Of a DNA stretch of 64,000 nt, positions 25,651 through 33,206 are shown in pieces (within the stretch, counting starts at the first letter, position 1; the number at the start of each line of letters is the position of its first letter). The stretch is taken from assembly GCF_011392125.1 (NCBI RefSeq), contig NZ_JAAJBU010000001.1, positions 496,001 to 560,000 on the forward strand. Reading direction: 5' to 3'. This DNA is from Flavobacterium lotistagni (GTDB lineage: Bacteria > Bacteroidota > Bacteroidia > Flavobacteriales > Flavobacteriaceae). The translations under genes were made by a program, and so were the position numbers. The notes below the pieces were generated by a model. The model was not told where the DNA came from. It saw only the letters and a program-made list of their open reading frames with translations, and did not search any database.

Positions 25651-26880
25651 TTACTTCTTGTATTCTAAACGAGCCACACTATCAAGTGCCTGCTTGAGCG
25701 GCTTGGTCTGCTGGAGGAACCTTGGCAAATTGCGCTTGTTCATGGGTTCAGAATTGGGTAGTTTAAGCCTGAGCGCATCAACCTGAACGCCATTCTTCCA
25801 GAAACGGTAACACACGTGCGGACCTGTTGCTAGGCCAGTACTTCCGACTTTTCCGATGATATCACCTTGATTGACCCGCTGTCCGCGTCGCACCAAAATT
25901 TTGGACATATGCAAATATTGCGTCGAGTAAGTGCGGTCATGCTTGACTTTGACGAAGTTCCCGTTTCCGGCAGTGTACCCTGTTTGTTCCACTACACCTG
26001 AAGCTGTAGTCATAATTGGTGTTCCGGTTGGAGCTGCATAATCGGTTCCTTTGTGTGCTTTCCAAATCATTTGCACCGGATGGAAACGGCTTTTAGCAAA
26101 TCGTGAGGTAATATTGACATACTTAAGCGGCGCTTTGAGGAAGAAGTTCTTGAGTGCTTTGCCTTGCTCGTCGAAGTATTCGAGTTTGCCCGAGCCTTGA
26201 TTCTGCTCAAACGGAAAAGCGTAAATCAGTTTGCCTTTGTACTCAAAGAATGCAGCTTTAAGGCTGTCAACGCCATCATATATAGTGTCATCAATAAAAC
26301 GCTCAGTAAAAGTAATCCCGAACTTATCGCCCTTTTTGAGTTTGAAGAAATCAATCGACCAAGCATAAACTTTGGTGATTTTATTGGCTAGGGAAACATC
26401 TACTTTTTGTTTCTGAAGCGCTTCTGAGAGTGAACCATCTAAGCTTCCTGCAATGGTTTTGGTTCTGAATTTAACCGGTCGGATTTTCTTGAAAACCTGA
26501 ACTGAATCTCTCAAATCGACTACGTAGTAACTGCCGCGATCGGGCTGATAAACAAAGGCATGTAGCCTTTTTTTTCGGTCTTTGCTTCTGAAGAAGGTAA
26601 ATGGCTTTCCGACTCTGATGCTGCGCACGTCAAAACTGTCTTTGACTTTCTCTATGATATCATATACTTTTTGGTCGTCAAGGTTTTGTCGATCTAGTAG
26701 ACTACCAAAGGTGTCCCCTCGCTTGATCGTGTCGTTCAAAACGTTGAAATCGTTATACTTGAAGCCAAATTGTTCGAGAACAGCAATAGGTTTGCTTTCA
26801 TCGTAAGTGACTTCTTCGTCTTGTTTTTTACATGAGAAGAATACCAATAGAATGATTCCGAAGGCAAGTACTTTTTTCAA
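25651..26880 (-). CDS. M23-family peptidase lipoprotein with altered zinc motif
   Basis: The 409-residue protein has a lipoprotein signal ending in F-F-S-C (residues 14-17), so it should be anchored in a membrane. The C-terminal half is a peptidase M23 (LytM-like) domain with H-K-G-T-D near residue 273 and the core GTPIMTTASGVVEQTGYTAG. The second zinc motif, normally H-x-H, reads G-P-H-V-C-Y (His354, Cys356), so one zinc ligand is Cys instead of His. Active enzymes of this family cut peptidoglycan cross-links. It follows tryptophan dioxygenase after 22 bases in an apparent operon with DUF3108. Confidence 0.8.
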   Translation of the reverse strand: MKKVLAFGIILLVFFSCKKQDEEVTYDESKPIAVLEQFGFKYNDFNVLNDTIKRGDTFGSLLDRQNLDDQKVYDIIEKVKDSFDVRSIRVGKPFTFFRSKDRKKRLHAFVYQPDRGSYYVVDLRDSVQVFKKIRPVKFRTKTIAGSLDGSLSEALQKQKVDVSLANKITKVYAWSIDFFKLKKGDKFGITFTERFIDDTIYDGVDSLKAAFFEYKGKLIYAFPFEQNQGSGKLEYFDEQGKALKNFFLKAPLKYVNITSRFAKSRFHPVQMIWKAHKGTDYAAPTGTPIMTTASGVVEQTGYTAGNGNFVKVKHDRTYSTQYLHMSKILVRRGQRVNQGDIIGKVGSTGLATGPHVCYRFWKNGVQVDALRLKLPNSEPMNKRNLPRFLQQTKPLKQALDSVARLEYKK

Positions 26881-26902
26881 AAGCTATTGATTTATACAAT
26901 GA

Positions 26903-27832
26903 TTATTCTTCTCCCCAATTTTTGAGTTCTTCTTCACTCCAGAGCTCAGGAAAGAAAATCCGTCTTTGGTATTTAGGATGCATATATTTTTTCCAATCGC
27001 TCCCGCCAGTAGCCTCTCCTGATCCTTGACCACTTTCAATATATTTCTTTGCCGCATTCAAATGGCCCATAACCCAAGTAATATTGACGGTACGATCATA
27101 GTGACGCATTGCTTTGATGAGTTCTGGATTTTGTTGATCAACCTTAGGGAGTTGTTTGAATTTACGCCACAAATTAATTGTGTTGTATGCTTCCATTTCA
27201 CGTAAAAACAAAGCTTTATATTTCCTTTCAAATTCTAGAATCAAATAGGATTTTTCGCCGGTTTGGTGGTCTTTACCCGCAGCTTGCCAATACAAATGTT
27301 CGAAAGCGTGTTCGTATGGGGTGTTTCTATCTATAGTCGCGCGGAAACGGTAATCAATTAGGTTAATTAAATCAGTAGATGCAAATTCAATTAAGCGGTA
27401 TTGTGCACTCTGAAAACCGCTGGCTGGTGTAAGGGTATTTCTGAATTTCATATATTGATCAACCTCCATTCCATCGCCCATAATATCAAAAGATTGGGTC
27501 AGCATATCGAAATAACGACTGATACGCATGAGTCTTTCGGCAAAAAAACGAGTGTTGGGTTGTGGATGATGAGAAACTTGGTTGATTTCCCAAAGCACCA
27601 TTTTGAAAAGTAATTCGTTGACTTGGTGGTACATGATAAATACCATTTCGTCAGGCAAGGTAGTTCTTTGGGTTTGTAAATTGAGTAAGGCGTCTGTTTG
27701 GATATAATCCCAATAAGTAATGGGTTTCGACCAAAGTAGTCCTTCGAGATGGGTTTCGGTTTTTTGATTGATGGTTTGAAATTTTTCTTCTAGTTGATTC
27801 AAAATTTCATTGGTTTTCTGGGTAAGCTCCAT
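26903..27832 (-). CDS. Tryptophan 2,3-dioxygenase family protein
   Basis: The 309-residue protein matches haem-dependent tryptophan 2,3-dioxygenase, with T-Y-W-D-Y-I-Q-T-D-A-L-L-N-L-Q, I-M-Y-H-Q-V-N-E-L-L-F-K (distal His and substrate site) and TWVMGHLNAAKKYI (proximal haem His). It would open tryptophan to N-formylkynurenine. It is about 30 residues longer than classical bacterial enzymes. The ATG overlaps the DUF3108 stop by one base (TAATG), which implies translational coupling. hppD and hmgA nearby also degrade aromatic amino acids. Confidence 0.88.
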   Translation of the reverse strand: MELTQKTNEILNQLEEKFQTINQKTETHLEGLLWSKPITYWDYIQTDALLNLQTQRTTLPDEMVFIMYHQVNELLFKMVLWEINQVSHHPQPNTRFFAERLMRISRYFDMLTQSFDIMGDGMEVDQYMKFRNTLTPASGFQSAQYRLIEFASTDLINLIDYRFRATIDRNTPYEHAFEHLYWQAAGKDHQTGEKSYLILEFERKYKALFLREMEAYNTINLWRKFKQLPKVDQQNPELIKAMRHYDRTVNITWVMGHLNAAKKYIESGQGSGEATGGSDWKKYMHPKYQRRIFFPELWSEEELKNWGEE

Positions 27833-28608
27833 TAGGGTTTTACTTTTACTTTGAAAGAATATTTTAGGCCTTTAAATCCGTCAAGATCCGCTTTGATAGA
27901 GCCGACCGCCAAACTGGCTTTGATTCGGATGGGTAGTTTATTATCGTCATTGGAAATCCAGACTGTGAGGCTTTCTTCTTCTTTAAAAACACGACCGGAT
28001 TGGACTAAAGGTCTGAAAATCATAGTGGGTACTACTCCAAACTTGGTATTTAAATCTTCGTATCCCAAAAACTTTAACTTGAATTTGGTGATTTCATCAT
28101 CGAAGAACATATCTACTGCTACTGATTCCCCAACTTTGAGTTTATCAATATTGGGATGATTTCTAAGATAGTAAAACGTAGACATGATGTCTTGAACATT
28201 ATCAGTCACCACAATGGTTTTCTCTGACTTCTTTCTGTGGTCTTTAACCAGAACCTTATCGTTGGCTTGATTAAAAAAACCTTCTTGATCTTTCTTATAT
28301 CCACCTTCATCAATCTTTCTGACAAACTGATAGGGTTTACCCGTTTCTTTGTCAAAATAGCTTTCGTATAAATCGTCTACTTTGAAAAAGAACCTAGACA
28401 TTCCGGTGGTATATCCTTTTCCTACCGCGTGATAAACTTTTTTATTGTTCCGAATTGCCTCACTCACTTCTAGTGTTGCATATCCTGCATTGACCAGGCC
28501 ATAATGAATTCTAAATTTAAACCATTCTCCAACATCAAAGGCTCTTTCTTTTTGAGTGCTGAATCCGAAAGTGGTGATAATTAATACAAATGCAATGGCT
28601 TTTCTCAT
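27832..28608 (-). CDS. DUF3108 domain protein, secreted
   Basis: The product is 258 residues from ATG 28608 (MRKAIAFVLIITTFGFS), giving a signal peptide; the promoter at 28651-28681 excludes the longer frame. The family DUF3108 is a predicted periplasmic or outer-membrane-facing beta-rich protein of unknown function. It contains GEWFKFRIHYGLVNAGYATLEV, typical for the family. It is the first gene of an operon with tryptophan dioxygenase and the M23 peptidase; why these are together is not clear. Confidence 0.8.
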   Translation of the reverse strand: MRKAIAFVLIITTFGFSTQKERAFDVGEWFKFRIHYGLVNAGYATLEVSEAIRNNKKVYHAVGKGYTTGMSRFFFKVDDLYESYFDKETGKPYQFVRKIDEGGYKKDQEGFFNQANDKVLVKDHRKKSEKTIVVTDNVQDIMSTFYYLRNHPNIDKLKVGESVAVDMFFDDEITKFKLKFLGYEDLNTKFGVVPTMIFRPLVQSGRVFKEEESLTVWISNDDNKLPIRIKASLAVGSIKADLDGFKGLKYSFKVKVKP

Positions 28609-28650
28609 GTTATTTGAAATTGATTTCTGCCGAGAATTCAATATCTGTTC

Positions 28651-28681
28651 CAAATGTATTAAAACAAAAAAACCCAGTCAA
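28651..28681 (-). promoter_or_regulatory. Promoter of the DUF3108 operon
   Basis: Minus strand: TTG, 20 bases, TACATTTG. The TTG lies inside the terminator hairpin of candidate small RNA C, so termination and initiation signals overlap. Confidence 0.6.
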
Positions 28682-28777
28682 ATTAATGACCGGGTTTTTA
28701 TGCTATTAACCAACCAAAAACTATAAATTATGAAAAATTTATATAAAAAACTCGGGAAACCACTCCTCTGTTTTTTG
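28666..28777 (-). ncRNA. Candidate small RNA C
   Basis: Minus strand: a promoter (TTG, 21 bases, TATCTTTG) is followed by about 110 bases and then a hairpin ACCCGGTC-ATTAATTT-GACTGGGT with seven T residues. No open reading frame of note is present. A CATAATTTA stretch resembles candidate RNA A. Function unknown; the alternative is that it is the terminator of an unseen leader. Confidence 0.5.
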
Positions 28778-28783
28778 TTGCAG

Positions 28784-28815
28784 CAAAGATAGGTTGGTTT
28801 TTGAAATATTCTCAA
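28784..28815 (-). promoter_or_regulatory. Promoter of candidate small RNA C
   Basis: Minus strand: TTG, 21 bases, TATCTTTG, matching the consensus. Confidence 0.55.
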
Positions 28816-28903
28816 CTAAAAAGCGACTTTAACACGTCTTGTGTAAAAACAACATCTTATGACACGTCGCTTTTGTATTATTTGCAAAAAAATACGTGTT
28901 TTA

Positions 28904-30064
28904 TTAAAGAGTTCCTCTTTTTTCTTGCTCTCTTTCAATAGATTCAAAAAGTGCTTTGAAATTTCCGGCTCCAAAGCCCTTGGCTCCCATCCTTTGAATT
29001 ATCTCAAAGAAAAGCGTTGGTCTATCCTCGACGGGCTTGGTGAATATCTGGAGTAGGTATCCCTCGTCATCGGCATCCACCATAATCGCCAATTTCTCAA
29101 TGGCGCTCAAATCTTCTTTCATCATCTTCATGTGTTCACCTAAACGATTGGGAATGTCTTCGTAATAAGCCTTTGGAGGTGCCGATAAGAATTCTACGCC
29201 TCGCGCTCTGAGCTGGGTAACCGTCGAGATGATATCGTCTGTAGCAATAGCTATATGCTGCACGCCTGCTCCTTCATAAAAGTCAAGGTATTCTTCAATT
29301 TGTGAGCGTTTGTTTCCCTTGGCTGGTTCATTAATTGGAAATTTAATTCGTCCGTTGCCATTGCTCATCACCTTACTCATCAGTGCAGAATATTCGGTGT
29401 GGATTTGTTTGTCGTCAAAAGACAAAAAGTTGACAAACCCCATTACATCTTCGTACCATTTTACCCAAACATTCATTTGATTCCAACCGACATTACCTAC
29501 CATATGATCGATATATTTGAGCCCTATTGGTTCCGGATTGTAGTCTGACTTCCATTCTACATAGCCTGGAAGAAAAGTACCTCTGTAGTTTTTTCGCTCA
29601 ACGAACAAATGAACGGTTTCTCCGTAAGTGTATATTCCGGCACGAACCACTTCTCCAAATTCATCTTTTTCGACCGTGGGCTCCATGTATACTTTTGCTC
29701 CTCTATTGGTAGTTTCTTCAAAAGCCTTTCGCGCATCTTCAACCCAAAGTGCGATAACCTTAACTCCGTCGCCATGCTTTTTCACGTGCTCGCCAATTAG
29801 CGAATCACTGTTAAGGGCAGTGGTTAAAACCAATCTAATTTTGTCTTGTTTTAACACATAAGATGCCCGGTCGCGCATTCCCGTTTCCAAGCCGGCATAC
29901 GCCAATGATTGAAAGCCAAACGCTGTTTTATAAAAATGTGCCGCTTGTTTCGCATTTCCGACATACATTTCTACGTAATCAGTTCCTAATAATGGCAGAA
30001 AATCTTGAGCGCCATCGAATATTTTCTCAAGTCCGTAATCTACGGAAGTAACTTGTTTTGTCAT
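28904..30064 (-). CDS. hppD: 4-hydroxyphenylpyruvate dioxygenase
   Basis: The 386-residue protein has two vicinal-oxygen-chelate domains. The iron ligands are His in Y-I-D-H-M-V-G-N-V, His in G-V-Q-H-I-A-I and Glu in T-L-F-F-E-I-I-Q-R near the C-terminus. It converts 4-hydroxyphenylpyruvate to homogentisate in tyrosine breakdown. It lies 156 bases downstream of hmgA, the next enzyme of the pathway, on the same strand. Confidence 0.95.
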   Translation of the reverse strand: MTKQVTSVDYGLEKIFDGAQDFLPLLGTDYVEMYVGNAKQAAHFYKTAFGFQSLAYAGLETGMRDRASYVLKQDKIRLVLTTALNSDSLIGEHVKKHGDGVKVIALWVEDARKAFEETTNRGAKVYMEPTVEKDEFGEVVRAGIYTYGETVHLFVERKNYRGTFLPGYVEWKSDYNPEPIGLKYIDHMVGNVGWNQMNVWVKWYEDVMGFVNFLSFDDKQIHTEYSALMSKVMSNGNGRIKFPINEPAKGNKRSQIEEYLDFYEGAGVQHIAIATDDIISTVTQLRARGVEFLSAPPKAYYEDIPNRLGEHMKMMKEDLSAIEKLAIMVDADDEGYLLQIFTKPVEDRPTLFFEIIQRMGAKGFGAGNFKALFESIEREQEKRGTL

Positions 30065-30220
30065 GATTCTATTTTTTAATAGACCTCAAAGGATTGAAGA
30101 TCTAATTTGATTATTGATTAAATGTAATTGTTGCAACAGAAACTCGTGAGCCCGATTGCTTGGATAATTTTTAAAATCAGAGAACTATTTGTCTACGATA
30201 AACCTACACCATATCGCGGG

Positions 30221-31378
30221 CTATTCTACCCAAGATTTATAGTATTGACCATCATCTAATTTCATCGCTTCTTCGGTAACCATTAAGGGCCGGAAAGTGT
30301 CGACCATTACCGCGAGTTCTTCTGTTTCGGTTTTTCCTATACTACGCTCCATTGCGCCTGGTGCAGGCCCATGAGGAATCCCTTTCGGATGCAGTGTAAT
30401 ATGGCCTTGCTCAATGTTATTACGACTCATAAAATCTCCATCAACGTAATACAAAACCTCATCACTATCGATGTTACTGTGGTTGTAAGGGGCGGGAATT
30501 GCTTTTGGATGATAATCATAGAGTCGTGGGCAGAAAGAGCAAACTACAAAAGTCGAAGTTTCGAAGGTTTGGTGTACCGGTGGCGGTTGGTGTACCCTTC
30601 CGGTAATCGGCTCAAAGTTGTGGATGCTGAAACCGTAAGGAAAATTATAACCATCCCAACCCACAACATCAAATGGATGTGTAGCATAAACCATTTCGTG
30701 GATTATGCCTTCTTTTTTAACCTTGATCATGAAATCGCCTTGCTCGTCATGAGTTTCCAATTCGGTTGGTAATTTAAAATCACGCTCGCAAAATGGTGAA
30801 TGCTCCAAAAGTTGTCCTGATGCATTTTTGTAACGTTTAGGGGTATAAAAAGGCGCATAAGACTCTACATAAAACAAACGATTGTCGCTCGATTCAAACT
30901 GAATCTGATAAATCATTCCGCGCGGAATAATCAAATAATCGCCGTACTCGAAATCAATATTTCCGAGCATTGTTCGCAGTTTTCCTTTGCCTTTGTGAAT
31001 AAAAAGCATTTCGTCTGCGTCGGCATTTTTATAAAAATAAGAAGTTAACGATTCTTGCGGTGCAGCCAACCCGATTATACAATCATTGTTGACCAGCATT
31101 GGCTTGCGGCTTTCCAAAAAATCAGTCTTTGGTTCCAATTCAAATCCTTTGAACAATAATGATTTGATGTTTTTCCCGATGGCTATTTTTGGCTCGACCG
31201 AATAAGAGCGGAGGATTTCTTTTACTTGAGTAGGGCGATGAACGTGATACAATAACGAAGAATGTCCGTTAAAACCTTCTGTCCCGAAAAGTTGTTCATA
31301 GTACAAACCGCCGTTTGGCTTCTCGAACAACACGTGGCGCTTTTGTGGAAAGCTGCCCAATTGGTGGTATATTGGCAT
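30221..31378 (-). CDS. hmgA: Homogentisate 1,2-dioxygenase
   Basis: The 385-residue protein is a cupin-fold dioxygenase. The iron-binding residues lie in P-Y-N-H-S-N-I-D-S-D-E-V (His and Glu) and H-P-K-G-I-P-H-G-P (His); the segment HQPPPVHQTFE is also typical. It opens the homogentisate ring to maleylacetoacetate. It is shorter than mammalian enzymes but of the length common in Bacteroidetes. No fumarylacetoacetase is in the window. Confidence 0.92.
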   Translation of the reverse strand: MPIYHQLGSFPQKRHVLFEKPNGGLYYEQLFGTEGFNGHSSLLYHVHRPTQVKEILRSYSVEPKIAIGKNIKSLLFKGFELEPKTDFLESRKPMLVNNDCIIGLAAPQESLTSYFYKNADADEMLFIHKGKGKLRTMLGNIDFEYGDYLIIPRGMIYQIQFESSDNRLFYVESYAPFYTPKRYKNASGQLLEHSPFCERDFKLPTELETHDEQGDFMIKVKKEGIIHEMVYATHPFDVVGWDGYNFPYGFSIHNFEPITGRVHQPPPVHQTFETSTFVVCSFCPRLYDYHPKAIPAPYNHSNIDSDEVLYYVDGDFMSRNNIEQGHITLHPKGIPHGPAPGAMERSIGKTETEELAVMVDTFRPLMVTEEAMKLDDGQYYKSWVE

Positions 31379-31564
31379 AATTGATTTTAATTAATATGTG
31401 AATAATGGGCTCGATTCGCACTGAACCGATTCTTATACAATTAATTAAAATATCACTCCGGATTTCTTTTAATCAGGAATTTCAGATGTTGCAATAAACC
31501 GGTCCACGTTGTTTTCATCTAACAAATATCGAAAAAAAATCAATATTCAAACTTAAATTCCAAC

Positions 31565-31612
31565 AAAACAAAAATTCCAAACCCAAAATAGCAACTTCTT
31601 GGATTTGGAATT
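31565..31612 (-). terminator. Terminator of the amino-acid permease gene
   Basis: Minus strand: AATTCCAAATCC pairs with GGGTTTGGAATT (one G-T pair) across a 16-base loop, followed by TTTTTGTTTTG. It lies 20 bases after the permease stop. Confidence 0.7.
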
Positions 31613-31632
31613 CTAGAATTTCTTAGCAATTG

Positions 31633-33108
31633 TTATTCTGGATTATTGAGCTTGCTATTCTTTTTGCTGTAGACAAAATAAATTATCAGACCCAAGGCCA
31701 GCCAAACGACCAATCTGAGCCAGTTCGTCCAGCCCAAACCGTAAATCATCGCCAGACATACCAAAATTCCTAAAATCGGAACCAAAGGCACCATTGGTGT
31801 TTTGAACTCGCGTGGCATATCTGGCTCTCTCTTTCTGAGAACAATCACTGAGAAGCAAACCAAGATAAATGCGAACAAGGTTCCGATGCTAGTCATGTCA
31901 CCTACAATATCCCCTGGAATGAAAGCAGCAAATAAACCAACGATAACCAGAATCACTAAGTTGGCTTTATACGGCGTTTTATATTTCGGATGCAAATCGC
32001 CAAAGGCTTGTGGCAATAAGCCATCTTTCCCCATCGAATAAAATACGCGGGACTGACCCAGCAACATCACCAAAATTACCGAGGTAAATCCGAACAGAAT
32101 CGCTACGGTCACAAACTGCGCCAACCATTGATAATCTGCACCCATGGCCGAAGTAATTGCATTGGCAACTGAGGCTTCTTTTCCTCCGGTTCTGAAAAAC
32201 TCTACCGACTCAAGGCCAGTTAAAACATGGGCAAAAAGAATATATAAAACCGTACAAATTGCCAACGATCCTAAAATCCCGATAGGCATGTCTCGTTTTG
32301 GGTTTTTGGTTTCTTGTGCTGCTGTACTTACTGCGTCAAAACCAATGAAAGCGAAGAAAACCGTTCCCGCTGCGCCTAATATTCCTAGAATTCCGCCAAA
32401 ATGATGGTCTACTCCGTGTTCGTCAATGAAAACACTATCTTGTGGAATATATGGCGTATGGTTTTGTGGATTTACAAACGACCAGCCTAAAGCTATAATC
32501 AAAACTACAATAGTCACTTTAACAACGACAATCAAACCGTTCACAAAAGCCGATTCTTGGGTTCCTTTGATCAGCAACAAACTGATTACTCCCACAATAA
32601 ACAATGCCGGCAAATTGATTAGCCCTTGTTCGCCCAACTCAGAAGTTTGAAAAGGCGAATGGCACAACGAATAAGGTATCGGACTCGTATGAAGCACATT
32701 GACCAGAAGATTGTTGAGATATTCACTCCATGCAATTCCCACAGTGGCCGCACCTACAGCATATTCTAGAATCAAATCCCATCCGATAATCCAGGCGAGT
32801 AATTCTCCCATTGTGGCGTAAGTATAGGTGTAAGCACTACCAGAAATCGGAATAGAAGACGACAATTCGGCATAACACAATCCGGCCAAAGCACAACCCA
32901 CGGCGGCTACAATGAAACCAATTGTTACTGAAGGACCCGCGTTTTGTGCAGCAGCAGTCGCCGTCCTTACAAAAAGTCCGGCACCAATAATTGCTCCTAT
33001 TCCTAGTGCAATGAGTGACCAAGCGGTTAAGGTGCGCTTCATTCCTTTTTCAGACTCGGAGGCTTCGCTTAATAATTGTGTCAAAGATTTTTTCTTCCAG
33101 ATAGACAT
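31633..33108 (-). CDS. APC-superfamily amino-acid permease
   Basis: The 491-residue integral membrane protein has about 12 hydrophobic helices and the APC signature G-A-I-I-G-A-G-L-F in helix 1, followed by GSAYTYTYATMGELLAWIIG. It resembles the cationic amino-acid transporter subgroup, but the substrate is not determined. It is in the inner membrane. The gene has a strong promoter and a terminator, so it is a single-gene unit, and its place next to hmgA and hppD makes aromatic amino-acid uptake a possible role (inference). Confidence 0.88.
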   Translation of the reverse strand: MSIWKKKSLTQLLSEASESEKGMKRTLTAWSLIALGIGAIIGAGLFVRTATAAAQNAGPSVTIGFIVAAVGCALAGLCYAELSSSIPISGSAYTYTYATMGELLAWIIGWDLILEYAVGAATVGIAWSEYLNNLLVNVLHTSPIPYSLCHSPFQTSELGEQGLINLPALFIVGVISLLLIKGTQESAFVNGLIVVVKVTIVVLIIALGWSFVNPQNHTPYIPQDSVFIDEHGVDHHFGGILGILGAAGTVFFAFIGFDAVSTAAQETKNPKRDMPIGILGSLAICTVLYILFAHVLTGLESVEFFRTGGKEASVANAITSAMGADYQWLAQFVTVAILFGFTSVILVMLLGQSRVFYSMGKDGLLPQAFGDLHPKYKTPYKANLVILVIVGLFAAFIPGDIVGDMTSIGTLFAFILVCFSVIVLRKREPDMPREFKTPMVPLVPILGILVCLAMIYGLGWTNWLRLVVWLALGLIIYFVYSKKNSKLNNPE

Positions 33109-33154
33109 AATTTTTTATTTAAATGTTTTGTTAGTTCTGTACTTGTGATTGTGT

Positions 33155-33183
33155 CAAATATATTGTTTTTTCAATAACATCAA
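33155..33183 (-). promoter_or_regulatory. Promoter of the permease gene
   Basis: Minus strand: TTG, 18 bases, TATATTTG, a full consensus match with a leader of about 40 bases. Confidence 0.75.
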
Positions 33184-33206
33184 CATAAAAATTCGGGCTG
33201 TTCACG

